The notes under the pieces were generated by a model that was not told the DNA's origin, did no database searches, and saw only the letters and a list, made by a program, of their open reading frames with translations. 64,000 bases of DNA from an uncultured Desulfobacter sp. (lineage in GTDB: Bacteria; Desulfobacterota; Desulfobacteria; Desulfobacterales; Desulfobacteraceae): assembly GCF_963677125.1 (NCBI RefSeq), contig NZ_OY781882.1, positions 5,726,501 through 5,790,500 on the forward strand, in the 5' to 3' direction. Of this stretch, positions 28,701-36,060 are shown in pieces. Numbering within the stretch: the first letter of the stretch is position 1; the number at the start of each line of letters is the position of its first letter. A program made the position numbers and the translations under genes.

Positions 28701-29450
28701 AGCGGCAATATTTATACCCTTGCCGGCGGCACCATTGATGTGGGGCTTTCATCCATTGCATCTCCTCCGATTCTCGGCGAAGCAAGCGAAGATGAAGAGA
28801 GTTCAGGCATCTATACAACCGCCGGCGGCGCAATAAAAATTTATGCAAAAGATGATATCAACGTTAATGAATCAAGGGTGATGACTTTTGCCGGGGGAGA
28901 CATCGATATTCTTTCCGATTACGGTGACATTAATGCAGGTCGGGGATCCAAAGCCGCCGTGGCCTCTTCAACAACGTATTATGTTAAACAGACTGACGGA
29001 ACCTACAAAGTTGTGTACGAACCGCCTGCAGTAGGCAGCGGTGTCAGGGCCACTGCGCCCGATTATAATGATGCGGGCGATATCTACGCTACGGCATGGG
29101 AAGGGGAAATTGACGCCGGAGAAGCCGGGATTGCCGGCAATAATGTCACCCTGGCCGCACAGCAGGTCCTCAATGCCCAGAATATTCAGACAACCGGACT
29201 TGCTATCGGGTTTACAAAACCCTCTGACAGTTCCGGTTCAATCGGGGGGCTTACCGGTAGCGGCGGCGTTTCGGATACCAGCCTTGCCGGACAGGAAAAT
29301 ACGCAATTGGCTTCAGCACAGAAACGATTTTCAGATGCGTCACAGGAAAACTACACTTTTGAGCCTAAGTGGGTTGATGTTGAAGTCGTGGGATTTGGAA
29401 AGGTGGATGACGATGAGGATGACGATGAAGATGAAGATAAGCAAACATAG
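19773..29450 (+). CDS. TpsA, giant filamentous-haemagglutinin-like exoprotein
   Basis: Secreted two-partner protein of 3225 aa. After a signal peptide (about 1-31) comes the TPS secretion domain (about 45-290), with VDQTDEKVVIKWESFDIG and the hallmark NQNGILFG. The rest is a long beta-helix of imperfect GG-rich repeats (many runs like AGGNI, GGSI, SGTI), the look of a fibrous adhesin. The FHA-like C-terminal region (about 2700-3150) has AGRDI and AGNDI repeats, and the protein ends in the very acidic tail DDDEDDDEDEDKQT. No VENN motif, toxin domain, immunity gene, YadA anchor or PEP-CTERM tail is seen, so this is not a CdiA-type toxin. It is exported by the TpsB upstream. Confidence 0.93.
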   Translation: MKNLPAQITKSVIVLFLGTYFTFFPAWLSAKPLHQSVSAPASDALPVLVSGQTQSGWSASSDSENHYLQVDQTDEKVVIKWESFDIGSDSHTHFEQVDGGVALNRIYDKSPSQIYGKLTATSSIYLVNQNGILFGEGSRTNIGSIVASSLNIAEDDLQDGIWKYQAEDYDAGDVANRGTIASSTGGNIFLLGSNVENSGTISSEGGRIFLAGASEFEWTTTVSSTGENTRETVDTDYSGNAVNSETGEILADVGKVGLYGDIVQHDGLIRSLSTVVTGSSIQLVASKKVITGENSTINSSLKELENPTVAEVFADGREINISINDEVESDGAWPGVALYGDIIFPSGEMTIDAGDGGRIYLAPGSSIDLSGSWVEKSASDAVLSAQLNSLELRDEFLQKNSILSGETIYFLLHEGVSIGNISDHLDSRTLSVWEQSMEGGTLTLEAGQGDIIVDSNATIDISGGGIHYAGGYVQTTKLVSDGVVYDIADAPETLVYESLINYGENFSEAYTDYISEHTEGYDAGTLSMSAKQIFYEGNLDASAVQGYYQVNLTDPVDSLGYQTSIGTKIPSGGTLIIGDETTSLEFYEDEDPVVDAIVIKNTTSGLGTNFDPETSLLPEERNGETWLSDDLLNNSGLSVLQLNATRSVVTEADTTITLAAGGRLTMTARRILHQGSIEVPSGTVDLSIMSNKSSVAGPDYVSIEELGQQRIELVAGSIISTAGEIIDNYTGAFTGTSEYDSFGLMDGGSIILRDQTIESQGVVLREGATLDVSGGYIIGDDRDILDSGDAGSIEILGGAIILDGTVTGTALYGNDGGSITLHAGEVRVVADMDDLPEIADEYSSEDPLPEEYEELLIIDDNRFDDTGFTQITLKAVTDITLEENVSLSPSLVKLSLTSPGRFSTGLLKQVTVPLEYAGSSAISLTAGTTGSTTDGFSPYTTVGSGTSASSYVTVKDNASLQVAPEGEINIKGPGVDISGSFSAPAGTISVNSKSTLDQFSLCIRQGTVFDAGGFNYQSGYLDSGEIIWAPADGGEVSLSSNSALIIEDGVTIDVSGAEPVTMYRRDEQGRLYSYTSASEPGSISLSFSSFGDQSGELNTDTVFLAEKHLDTLRGGSFYITALNDEDLDIPVEQLNAIAAGGFDYLELASGSTVSFMGSGEVSMTRGILIDTPVITGTEGGSVTLNTYWMQLLNSYQVLDGDSSEDVASLAVNSGFIDITGDVKASGFDQVELNALYDIRLEDYDYLEGEITGAQGAFTVDNDLTLTASRIYPTSGSSFNINAGGNITTLGSGITNTSPIYSALGSLVLNAPNIYHWGVLAAPGGNISLNADETTGRIYLGDDSVLSVALEVDVNYGDVDEGTGALEDYDNDASYLTSEELPEKQITLSAHEVIGRENAVINLAGGESVYGYTFISGTSGSLDPLTVSNRFVVLPAENVMGYLPGQAIYLEENSLLDEGVYVVLPEAYAFLEGAVVLELQGSLDSDSGVNTSAEGYVLAVGYDADSLTGYHSSDANLYTVRLASDVLSEGEYEYVSLSTGNGGSLEITSNTTILNNAITATAKNSNYQSGVVTLSGENVIFSSTKADLGSGFDFDTSLEEDETLSGLIGTLYLDAEQLSQAGLWELNIGSSNLTETITFEDNSVLTGENINLTAINNIIFYENSGIEVTGESSSISLLSVEGSLIMAQDSFLRSSYSISIDAASLVRGGDIEAQKQISLSSDTLYIVDQAHEQAFSDGFVVDPEFWESFSSLEQITLAGREKTGFAGVVNLEAQNAEIFIDTPLVEDVSGEETFGTFTISTAEISLYNTGTSKTDSGTYAKGDSSFSLVAEQIYIGQGDIQFSNFKTVSLISENNLTFVGEGSVYTGDADFVAKAAMTTGSYRLYLEEDGETIAYEALDFDVDSGSGEIDILQGGGEGSANDNIGGSLSFTGNTVSNQGTVVVSSGFIGFTGTGTGDAVTMGDTAKVSVSGSSEDDLYYDAGVVKYEAENGNIVLSEGSVTDVSAGSEYGSSGTIWVESTSGNAEISGTLLASAVQGEGGSFIMNTQTYGDLSGLVEKLNENDFSTAIDLTIQQGDVSLAADVTTSNFRLSAYSGDVNIDSVIDASGITGGLVEIYSGKTITLSSSTRIYAGSTGTGEDGGSIILGSGLGDDGYMHLNKSVLDVSADDGTGGAVYLRVARTADNAGITLDMDDDAKIIGASSSIIEAVKTYQDSQITASDLTAWKQDASSFISSAGSSVNGISLIAGIEVQTSGDMKINTDIDLTGWRFGSQDAPVALSFAAGGNLTVNNDILDYETAAMDLQKNTAQLTASLNFKAGAVLTQSGEIIQTSDPFAVQSGTGNLAFADKVMVYTEGGNINFASGGSTNIGQIQGNALQEDYMSYNHLNYNLASYSGTIRGKTGADLNIKGGVIQTATGDISLDVGGDLNLLRTTINGDYYLGTIRTTGQSPVVDVDALADSFGDLWDSLKDIILPIASQAEQEKYSQWNSGGSISILTGGDVNTMLTTNSGSKNFVLNPDAWYGIDELTDTDGVWSANYDGLSATQGIAAMGGGDVSVNALGSFYGQAGTFGEGDLTVSAMGDINGRFLNKDGSLEIAGMGSIGSMSDDQVIELFDSQAVLSAQGNIILASVLNPGIAADGLSDNYQWNLQYTQETSVAMTARTGDITLTGSPDTSFSLDQGRAKLLPPDLYMKAGRDVVIKNRFYMPPSASGNIEIYAGRDITGDSGSDTMVDFGIYMSDLDPEDVYGDHSVGKTQSVSQMSDLETYELHADTFPLVREDDYTPAVFEAGNDIRDIQLAVPKAAVLTAGRDIANIKYVGQNIHETDSTVFYAGRNIYFSNTNVSKGNEPGILVGGPGLILVQAANNIDLGASDGIQVTGSVTNTILNNGGNDLIVNDLIVIAGYAKNIIKDEIDTFFDQLRQAGIDFIAARSDGDETLAEQVVADAREDVISFFFDGSSSGEGNISLVNSKIYTSGGSGNIYTLAGGTIDVGLSSIASPPILGEASEDEESSGIYTTAGGAIKIYAKDDINVNESRVMTFAGGDIDILSDYGDINAGRGSKAAVASSTTYYVKQTDGTYKVVYEPPAVGSGVRATAPDYNDAGDIYATAWEGEIDAGEAGIAGNNVTLAAQQVLNAQNIQTTGLAIGFTKPSDSSGSIGGLTGSGGVSDTSLAGQENTQLASAQKRFSDASQENYTFEPKWVDVEVVGFGKVDDDEDDDEDEDKQT

Positions 29451-29480
29451 AAGAGAAAAACTGCACAATGGAGGGGTAAG

Positions 29481-31292
29481 GTGAAGCCTGGAAAAATAGT
29501 TGTGAGCTTGTGGGGCTGTTTTTTAATGATGATAATCATGTCGTCTGTTTGTCTTCCCAACGCAGATGCGTGGTGGAATGAAGATTGGGAATACAGGAAA
29601 AAAGTGGCCTTGGATACGTCCTCATCCGGTGCGTATATACAGCAGAATTTAATGGATTTGACGGTTCTTGTGCGGCTGCATTCAGGTAATTTTGACTTCA
29701 CCAGGGTTAAGGAAAACGGAGAGGATCTGCGGTTTGTCAACGGTGATGACACCACGCTTTTGAAATACCATATAGAGATGTTCGATGCCTTTGACGAGAT
29801 TGCCCTGGTATGGGTCAAGATCCCTAATATGGCACCGTCCAGCAATCAAAACAGCCTCTGGATTTACTACGGAAATGAGAGTGCTGTCTCAGGCCAGGAC
29901 AGTAAAAACAGCTTTGATGCGCTCTACCAGGCCGTTTATCATTTCAACGAGTTTGAAGGTACACCCCAGGATGCCGCATCTTATTCCATTCATTCATCAG
30001 AATACCTTGCCGGGCAGGGCCTTGCCGGCGTCATTGGCAATGGGGCCACATTCAGCGGTGCCGGACATATGAAAATTCCGGATAACCCGGCCCTGATTTT
30101 TGACAAAGGCCTGACCTTTTCAACCTGGATCAAAATATTCCAGGAACAGGATGATGTCTGGCTTTTTCATAGAAAATCAGGTGAGAAAAGTATCTCAATC
30201 GGTATAAACGGAACAAAGGTTACGGCTGAAATTAAGGCGGGTGAGATTGTTCACAGTCTGGAACAGACCACAGACCTACCCCTGGAGGGTTGGCATCATC
30301 TTGCCGTAACCATTGACCCTGATGGTAAGCTTGTCATTTATCTTGATGGTGCGGAAACCCAATGGATGAAAGCGGAAGCGGACCTGACCGGAATCACGGG
30401 AGATGTTTTCGTTGGCGGCGGTGATGACGGGACGCATTATTTTTCCGGCGATATGGATGAACTCAGAATCTCAGGCATTTCAAGGCCCGGGGCATGGATA
30501 AGGGGGCTTTTTACATCCCAGGGACCTGACGCAAGCCTTTGTTCATATGCCATTGAAGAGATCAATGAAAGTTCCGGCGGACTGCCCGTTTTTTATCTTG
30601 CAACCATATTTAAAAATATAACGATTGACGGGCTTGTGATCATCGGCCTTTTGCTTGTTTTGTCCGGCATTTCATGGATGGTCATGATCAGCAAGGGTGT
30701 TTTTTTATTCAGTACCGCAAAGGGAAATAAAACATTTTTAAATACCTACCGGCAGGCAAATGATCCGGTTGAACTCCCGGCGGGTGCAAACAATTTTAAT
30801 GGATCAGGACTTTACAGAATATATGAGAACGGGTGCAAATCACTTGATCTCAAACAGCCGAAAACAGCCGCTGATTCTGTGGGGTCCGACATCCCGGAAA
30901 ACAAGCCGGTAATCACACAAGTCAAACTTGACACATTCAAGGCAACCCTTGAACAAGGTCTGGTTGATGAAAGCAAAAGGATGAATGCATGGCTTCTTGT
31001 CCTGACCATGTCTATTTCAGGCGGACCTTTTTTAGGACTATTAGGGACGGTGTGGGGCGTTATGAATACGTTTGCTGCAATGGCAGAAGCCGGGGAGGCC
31101 AATATCATGGCCATTGCTCCCGGTGTAGCGTCAGCCCTGTCCACGACGGTTTTCGGACTGATCGTCGCGATTCCAGCTCTGTTCGGATACAACTACCTGG
31201 CAGGGAGAATAAGGGATATAACTGCGGATTCCGGTATCTTTGTTGACCAGTTTGCTTTGAAAGTGGCTTCGATTTATGGAGAAAAACGGTGA
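29481..31292 (+). CDS. DUF2341-LamG-ExbB fusion (MotA/TolQ/ExbB proton channel)
   Basis: A 603-aa fusion. A signal peptide (1-31) is followed by a DUF2341 domain (about 32-135, WWNEDWEYRKKV to LWIYYGN) and a LamG/concanavalin-like domain (about 150-355, LTFSTWIKI, WHHLAVTIDPDGKLVIYLDG). Then comes an ExbB/TolQ channel: one membrane segment at about 375-398, and two more around GLLGTVWGVMNTF (from about 518) and SALSTTVFGLIVAIPALFG. The periplasmic lectin-like part is fused to the proton channel. Starts at GTG with GGAGGGG 5 nt upstream, and overlaps exbD by 4 bp (GTGA). Confidence 0.88.
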   Translation: MKPGKIVVSLWGCFLMMIIMSSVCLPNADAWWNEDWEYRKKVALDTSSSGAYIQQNLMDLTVLVRLHSGNFDFTRVKENGEDLRFVNGDDTTLLKYHIEMFDAFDEIALVWVKIPNMAPSSNQNSLWIYYGNESAVSGQDSKNSFDALYQAVYHFNEFEGTPQDAASYSIHSSEYLAGQGLAGVIGNGATFSGAGHMKIPDNPALIFDKGLTFSTWIKIFQEQDDVWLFHRKSGEKSISIGINGTKVTAEIKAGEIVHSLEQTTDLPLEGWHHLAVTIDPDGKLVIYLDGAETQWMKAEADLTGITGDVFVGGGDDGTHYFSGDMDELRISGISRPGAWIRGLFTSQGPDASLCSYAIEEINESSGGLPVFYLATIFKNITIDGLVIIGLLLVLSGISWMVMISKGVFLFSTAKGNKTFLNTYRQANDPVELPAGANNFNGSGLYRIYENGCKSLDLKQPKTAADSVGSDIPENKPVITQVKLDTFKATLEQGLVDESKRMNAWLLVLTMSISGGPFLGLLGTVWGVMNTFAAMAEAGEANIMAIAPGVASALSTTVFGLIVAIPALFGYNYLAGRIRDITADSGIFVDQFALKVASIYGEKR

Positions 31293-31696
31293 GACGAAAT
31301 CTTTACAGCCAGGAAAGTTTTGATGAGATAAATGTAACACCGCTTCTGGACCTTGCCTGGACCCTTCTTGTGGTTTTTATCATTGCTGTTACGGCATCTG
31401 TCCAGGGGATCAAGGTGAATCTGCCAAAGGCAAGTGATGTGCCAAGTCTTGCAAAACCAAAGACAAAGGCGATTACAATTGACGACAAGGGGCAGCTTTA
31501 TCTAGATGCATATCCCGTAACCATGGCAGAGCTGGAAACAAACCTGCGTGCCCATAAGGCTGTTGATCCGGAATTTCCAGTGGTTATAAAGGGTGATGCA
31601 AAGATTTATTACCAGAACGTCATGGATGTGCTGGATCTTATGCAGAAACTTGAAATATCTCAACTGGGGCTTGTTACCCAAAAACTGGTGAAATAG
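31289..31696 (+). CDS. exbD: ExbD/TolR-family protein
   Basis: Inner-membrane partner of the ExbB fusion (135 aa): a short cytoplasmic N-terminus, one membrane helix, and a periplasmic domain. The proton-path aspartate is present as Asp21 in INVTPLLDLAWTLLVVF, equivalent to Asp25 of E. coli ExbD. Starts at GTG overlapping the ExbB-fusion stop, so translation is coupled. Only 3 bp separate it from the TonB-like gene. Confidence 0.9.
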   Translation: MRRNLYSQESFDEINVTPLLDLAWTLLVVFIIAVTASVQGIKVNLPKASDVPSLAKPKTKAITIDDKGQLYLDAYPVTMAELETNLRAHKAVDPEFPVVIKGDAKIYYQNVMDVLDLMQKLEISQLGLVTQKLVK

Positions 31697-31699
31697 ACA

Positions 31700-32398
31700 A
31701 TGAAAAACACCGCAGAAAATAAGAAAAAATTTTTAATTGTGGGCATTTCTTTTCTGGTGTTTATCTGTTTGTGTACATTTTCCTTTTTTGTTTTGAAATT
31801 TTTTTTGAAAAATGACAGCGGTGTGCGCAAAAGGCAGATACAGCGGGTCACCCTGGTAAAACCGCCCCCACCTCCGAAGATAAAGGAGAAATTGCCTGAA
31901 CCGGAGGTAAAGAAAATTGAAGAGATTGTTGAACAAAAGCTTGAAGATCCGGTTGAAGAGAATATGGATGATGCCATGGACGATGATGCGCCGCCTGGAG
32001 AAGATTTGGGCCTTGATGCCGATGGGACCGGTGGTGCCGACGGATTTGGCCTCAAGGCGAAAAAAGGGGGGCGTTCCCTGATCGGGGGCAGCGGTGGAGA
32101 CAAGTCTTTGTTAAGGCGATATGCCTGGTACACCCGGATGCTTCAGGATGAGATTCGTGAAAAGGTTAATTCTTATCTTGAAGGCAAGGAGGACCTTCCT
32201 GGCGGAAAGCATAAAATGCTGCTCTGGATAATGCTGGACAAAAAGGGAAATATGGTCCTGAGAAGCATCCCCAAATCGTCTGGGATTTCAAAAGTGGATG
32301 ATGCTGTAGAACAGGCAATTGCGGGGTTCAGGGTCAGTGAAATACCGCCTGACGAGATGCCTAAATTGCTGAAAATTAAAGTGACGTTTAAAAGCTGA
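31700..32398 (+). CDS. TonB-like energy-transducing protein
   Basis: Protein of 232 aa with the TonB plan: cytoplasmic basic N-terminus, a single membrane helix (about 12-35), and a proline/charged periplasmic spacer (VKPPPPPKIKEKLPEPEVKK, about 53-72) with an acidic Gly-rich stretch. It ends in a C-terminal domain (about 140-232, IREKVNSYLEG to LKIKVTFKS) like TonB/TolA C-terminal domains. It should couple the ExbB-ExbD pair to an outer-membrane client; the TpsB, the putative porin or an unseen receptor are candidates. The C-terminal similarity is weak, so TolA-like is a possible alternative. Confidence 0.78.
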   Translation: MKNTAENKKKFLIVGISFLVFICLCTFSFFVLKFFLKNDSGVRKRQIQRVTLVKPPPPPKIKEKLPEPEVKKIEEIVEQKLEDPVEENMDDAMDDDAPPGEDLGLDADGTGGADGFGLKAKKGGRSLIGGSGGDKSLLRRYAWYTRMLQDEIREKVNSYLEGKEDLPGGKHKMLLWIMLDKKGNMVLRSIPKSSGISKVDDAVEQAIAGFRVSEIPPDEMPKLLKIKVTFKS

Positions 32399-32422
32399 AA
32401 TGATTTTAGGAAACCACATAAA

Positions 32423-34165
32423 ATGGAGTGTTTGAAAGTGCTTACTGTCTGGAAAAAAATTTCAATTTTTGTAGTTTTGGTGTTGATGGTGACAGGTCTT
32501 CACTGCTCTGGTGTTTTTGCTGCGGATATAAAAAAGACAGACGGTTTTGACTCCACAGAAGCACTGATAGAACTGATGAAAGAAAAAGGGGTAATTAATG
32601 ATGAGGAAGCGCTAGGCTTTTTAAAACGCTACAAAGAACAAGCTGTGCAGACAAAACAGACGATCACAATCCAGCCTCCGGAGAATCAGGAGGAATACAT
32701 CAAAAATGTTTCAAAGGGTATGACTGAAAAACTGACAAAAGATTTAAGCGACTTGAAAGAAAATTATGAATTCAGGTCTGACGATCTTATCAGAAAGACC
32801 ATTGTCCTTCAAAGAGAGGTCGAACGGTTGGAGGAGATGATGACCGAAGAACATAAGCCCATGCTTCAAAAATCATCCTGGGCGCAACGGATACGTTTTG
32901 GCGGTGATATCCGCTTAAGGCACGAATCGACCTTGTTTGATGAAAATAATGCGACTGACATCGAAGATCCCAGCGACCCGGGGACTTATCTCAATACGAC
33001 GAACGACAGACACAGACAAAGAATCCGACTTCGGGTGTCAGCAAAAGCAGACCTGATCGACCCGGGCGAAGTCAACACAGGAAAGGTTACGGCGGGTTTC
33101 AGGGTTGCTACCGGAAGCATAGACAATCCGGTTTCAACAAACCATACATTGGGCAGCGCCGGCAGCAGCCATTCTGATATTGTACTGGACAGGGCTTACG
33201 TTGACTGGACATATAAGCCGGAAGCAGAAGTTTGGGGAGGAAAAATTCCCCAAATTTCACTTACAGGCGGTATTATGGAAAATCCCTGGATGTCCACGAA
33301 TCTTGTCTGGGACAGTGATCTGGCGTTTGAAGGCGTTTCAGTTAAACTGATTTCAGATACAAATAAGATAAATAATTTCAGCGGTTTTTTTACGGCAGGA
33401 TATTTTCCCCTTGAAGAATCGGAATGGAATCAAAGTGATAAATATCTTTTGGGCGGACAGATAGGATTTGAACACCGGCCAAGATATGGATGGAAATACA
33501 AAATTGCGGCAGCGTATTATGATTACTATAATGTTGAAGGCTTTCCGATAACAAGTACCACCAGAACAACAGCAGACGAACAAGAACTTGCCCGCATGGC
33601 CCCCAAATACATGCAAAAGGGTAACACAACCTTCGATATGGATCAGACCGTAGATCCCAATGGAACGACCTATGGCCTGCTGGCAGATTTTAAACTTCTG
33701 AACATAACTGGCCAAATCACAAATTCTCTTTTTTATCCGATCTGTATATCCCTGTATGCAGACTATGTTAAAAACCTTGGGTATGATGCAGGCGAAATGG
33801 CTAGTAAAGCAGGGGTTTCGCAAAGCTATATTGAAAGCATTTCAGGTGACACAGGATACCAGATTGGTTTAAAGGTTGGATATCCTAAACCAAGACAGAG
33901 ATGGGCCTGGAATTTGTTTGTCGAGTACCGCTATCTTGAAAGTGATGCGGTCATCGATGCATTTACTGATTCAGATTTCCATATTGGGGGGACAAACGCC
34001 AAGGGGTTTATTTTTGGCGGTGAACTTGGGTTGTATGAAAATGTATGGCTTAAAGCAAGATGGATGAGTGCCAACGAAATAGATGACATGCAGATGTTAG
34101 GGGATACACAGTTGGACGATCTGTCTGTGGATACGTTCCAGCTTGATCTAAATGCAGAATTTTAA
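32423..34165 (+). CDS. putative outer-membrane porin with N-terminal coiled coil
   Basis: Exported protein of 580 aa (signal peptide about 1-34, ending VFAAD). Residues about 40-150 are helical and charged (ALIELMKEKGVINDEEALGF, then VLQREVERLEEM), suggesting a trimeric coiled coil. From SWAQRIRFGGDIRLRHES onward the chain alternates aromatic beta strands to a C-terminal LDLNAEF, the usual end of an outer-membrane barrel. This matches the Porin_5 putative-porin type. It is in the TPS operon, 24 bp after the TonB-like gene, so it may be the energised outer-membrane partner. Confidence 0.75.
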   Translation: MECLKVLTVWKKISIFVVLVLMVTGLHCSGVFAADIKKTDGFDSTEALIELMKEKGVINDEEALGFLKRYKEQAVQTKQTITIQPPENQEEYIKNVSKGMTEKLTKDLSDLKENYEFRSDDLIRKTIVLQREVERLEEMMTEEHKPMLQKSSWAQRIRFGGDIRLRHESTLFDENNATDIEDPSDPGTYLNTTNDRHRQRIRLRVSAKADLIDPGEVNTGKVTAGFRVATGSIDNPVSTNHTLGSAGSSHSDIVLDRAYVDWTYKPEAEVWGGKIPQISLTGGIMENPWMSTNLVWDSDLAFEGVSVKLISDTNKINNFSGFFTAGYFPLEESEWNQSDKYLLGGQIGFEHRPRYGWKYKIAAAYYDYYNVEGFPITSTTRTTADEQELARMAPKYMQKGNTTFDMDQTVDPNGTTYGLLADFKLLNITGQITNSLFYPICISLYADYVKNLGYDAGEMASKAGVSQSYIESISGDTGYQIGLKVGYPKPRQRWAWNLFVEYRYLESDAVIDAFTDSDFHIGGTNAKGFIFGGELGLYENVWLKARWMSANEIDDMQMLGDTQLDDLSVDTFQLDLNAEF

Positions 34166-34181
34166 AATCAGGTAAAAATTA

Positions 34182-34865
34182 ATGGCAAAAAAAATAGTTA
34201 ACATCTTGATAATTTTGATAATGCTGTCCGGACTTGGCGGAACGGGTTATCTTCTGTATGTCAAAAATGGCCTTGATAGGCAAATCGTATCTCTAAATAA
34301 AGATATTGAAGACGGTGAAAAAAGACTCCGTGCGGTACAAAAGAAATATGCCCAGGAGAAAGCAAAATTAGGTACCTGTATGCGGGTCAAAATGGCCGAA
34401 GAGATAAAGAATGCCAAGCTTATAAAGGAAATAAAGGAATTTGAAAAAGTAAAACTTGCTGTCCGGAGTCAACTGGAAGGGTTTGAGATAAAGATCGCAT
34501 CTTTGAATACAATAATAGAGAAACTGAAAACAATAAGAGCGGAACTTCAAGAAAGCAGACAAAAGGTAGTGGAAAAATATAGGGCTTCGGTAAAGTCGGA
34601 AAGAGAAAAGACAGCTCAGATAAAAGATCTTGAAACGAAAAATAAAACGCTGGAATTTGAAATAAGCCACCTTGAAAAGAAGCTGGATAGAAATTTTAGA
34701 CATAACCAGAGACTGAGCGAAATAGCCGAGGAACTAACCGAGAAATACAGAAAAAAAGCAGGTCACGGTTCAGAGCCTTTCACAAAACTGGGGATGATTG
34801 AGATGGAGCATCTGCTGCAGGATTATATAAAGAAAATAGACAAAGAAAAAATAATCGAACAATGA
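34182..34865 (+). CDS. membrane-anchored coiled-coil protein
   Basis: Not assigned to a family. The 227-residue chain has an N-terminal membrane segment (about 4-26) and then an almost continuous coiled coil rich in Lys and Glu (about 30-190). It is probably an inner-membrane protein with a long periplasmic rod, a shape that suits spanning the envelope beside the TonB/porin pair. Overlaps the next gene by 4 bp (ATGA), so the two products are likely made together. Confidence 0.7.
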   Translation: MAKKIVNILIILIMLSGLGGTGYLLYVKNGLDRQIVSLNKDIEDGEKRLRAVQKKYAQEKAKLGTCMRVKMAEEIKNAKLIKEIKEFEKVKLAVRSQLEGFEIKIASLNTIIEKLKTIRAELQESRQKVVEKYRASVKSEREKTAQIKDLETKNKTLEFEISHLEKKLDRNFRHNQRLSEIAEELTEKYRKKAGHGSEPFTKLGMIEMEHLLQDYIKKIDKEKIIEQ

Positions 34866-35488
34866 AAAATTTAATAAAATATAAATTTTTTCCGGCGGCT
34901 TTTATTTTTTTTATCTTCGGCATCAGCATTTCAAGTGCTTCTGTAAAGCCTTCGGTTATTGAATATGAAAACGGTATGGTATCCTGCAGTTCAAATAAAA
35001 TTTCAGTGGTCGGTTTTTTGAAAGAGTTGGCAGGTGTGAGCAATATTGAAATTTACATTTTGAGCCGGATGAAAGATTATGCGCTCCCTGTCGAATTTCG
35101 GCAGGTTCCTGTGACCCAAGTTATCAGCAGTCTTCTCAGGGGATATAGTTTTGCTTTGGTCTATACGGAGGGATCTGATATTATAGGACAGATTCATTTC
35201 TTTGATAGTACCCAAAGCGGTGATGTTACGCATGTCCTATTGTCCGGTGATGAACCCGATTATTCTAATTTGCCAGCCATGCCGGAAAGCAACTATGAAA
35301 CAATGGACCCGAAAGAAAGGCAACTGATTTCCAAAATAGAAAAACTAAAAGCGGACATAGCAAGCAGAAAAGCAGAAAAAGATTATAATTTCTGGATTCA
35401 GCGTAAAGACCCTAAATATGTTTACAATCCCTGGAATGATCTTGAAAGGTGCAAAGAAAAACTGGAAAAACTGCAATACGAGCAGTGA
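34862..35488 (+). CDS. exported protein with STN/secretin-like N domain
   Basis: Exported protein of 208 aa (signal peptide about 1-27). Residues about 35-110 have the pattern of a secretin and TonB short N-terminal (STN) domain: a strand-helix-strand unit SCSSNKISVVGFLKELAGVS, then LPVEFRQVPVTQVISSLLRGYSFALVY. The second half is charged and helical, with KIEKLKADIASRKAEKDYNF. STN domains bind regulators or energising proteins, which would fit this operon. Family assignment is by pattern only. Confidence 0.6.
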   Translation: MKNLIKYKFFPAAFIFFIFGISISSASVKPSVIEYENGMVSCSSNKISVVGFLKELAGVSNIEIYILSRMKDYALPVEFRQVPVTQVISSLLRGYSFALVYTEGSDIIGQIHFFDSTQSGDVTHVLLSGDEPDYSNLPAMPESNYETMDPKERQLISKIEKLKADIASRKAEKDYNFWIQRKDPKYVYNPWNDLERCKEKLEKLQYEQ

Positions 35489-35528
35489 TCTCCAAATTAT
35501 TATAATTGAGGATATGAAGGATTAAACA

Positions 35529-36053
35529 ATGTTGTCAATTTCTAAAAGGACTATAGTTCTATCTATTATTTTATTTTTATTCGTTTTAGGCGGAATATTT
35601 AATACAATCTCTGCCGCCAACAAAGTTGGATATATCAACTTGGACCGGCTGGTTAAGGAATCCAACATGGGAAAAGCTGCCATGGAAAATATAAACCGCC
35701 TCAGAAAAGAAAAGCAGGCCATGATCAACCAGAAGCTGCAAACGATTAATGAAATTAAGATTAATCTTGAAAGCGAAGCCGACCTGCTCAAGGATCAGGA
35801 AAAAAAAGATCGAGTTGAAGAGTTGAATACATTGATCAAAGAATACAAGCGCATTGTGGCAGATGCCAAAGAGGAGATTGCAAAAGAAGACCGGGAACTG
35901 GTTGCCCAAATTTTAAAAAAAGCGGACGGTGCTTTGAAAAAAGTTGCCAAAAAGAATAAATTTACAATGATACTGAAGGACCCCAATGCCATCGGATACC
36001 TGGATAAATCAGTCGATATTACAGAAGATGTGCTCAAGGAATTGAATAAATAG
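35529..36053 (+). CDS. OmpH/Skp-family periplasmic chaperone
   Basis: Exported helical protein of 174 aa (signal peptide about 1-29) with the OmpH/Skp layout: start NKVGYINLDRLVKES, a long antiparallel coiled coil (about 50-125, Lys/Glu rich), and the closing segment KFTMILKDPNAIGYLDKSVDIT. Skp-type chaperones hold unfolded outer-membrane barrels; here TpsB and the putative porin are obvious clients. AAGGA lies 10 nt before the ATG. Last gene of the operon, followed by a strong terminator 8 nt after the stop. Confidence 0.85.
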   Translation: MLSISKRTIVLSIILFLFVLGGIFNTISAANKVGYINLDRLVKESNMGKAAMENINRLRKEKQAMINQKLQTINEIKINLESEADLLKDQEKKDRVEELNTLIKEYKRIVADAKEEIAKEDRELVAQILKKADGALKKVAKKNKFTMILKDPNAIGYLDKSVDITEDVLKELNK

Positions 36054-36060
36054 TTGTCAT

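Noticed and set aside
19773..29450. TpsA as a contact-dependent inhibition (CdiA) toxin
   Set aside because: No VENN motif or C-terminal toxin domain is visible, and the next gene is an ExbB fusion, not a small immunity gene.
31700..32398. ExbB fusion, ExbD and TonB-like genes as a Tol-Pal system
   Set aside because: No TolB or Pal gene is next to them; the OmpA-like gene at 55771 is 20 kb away and on its own, and the tight link is to tpsA/tpsB and the porin.
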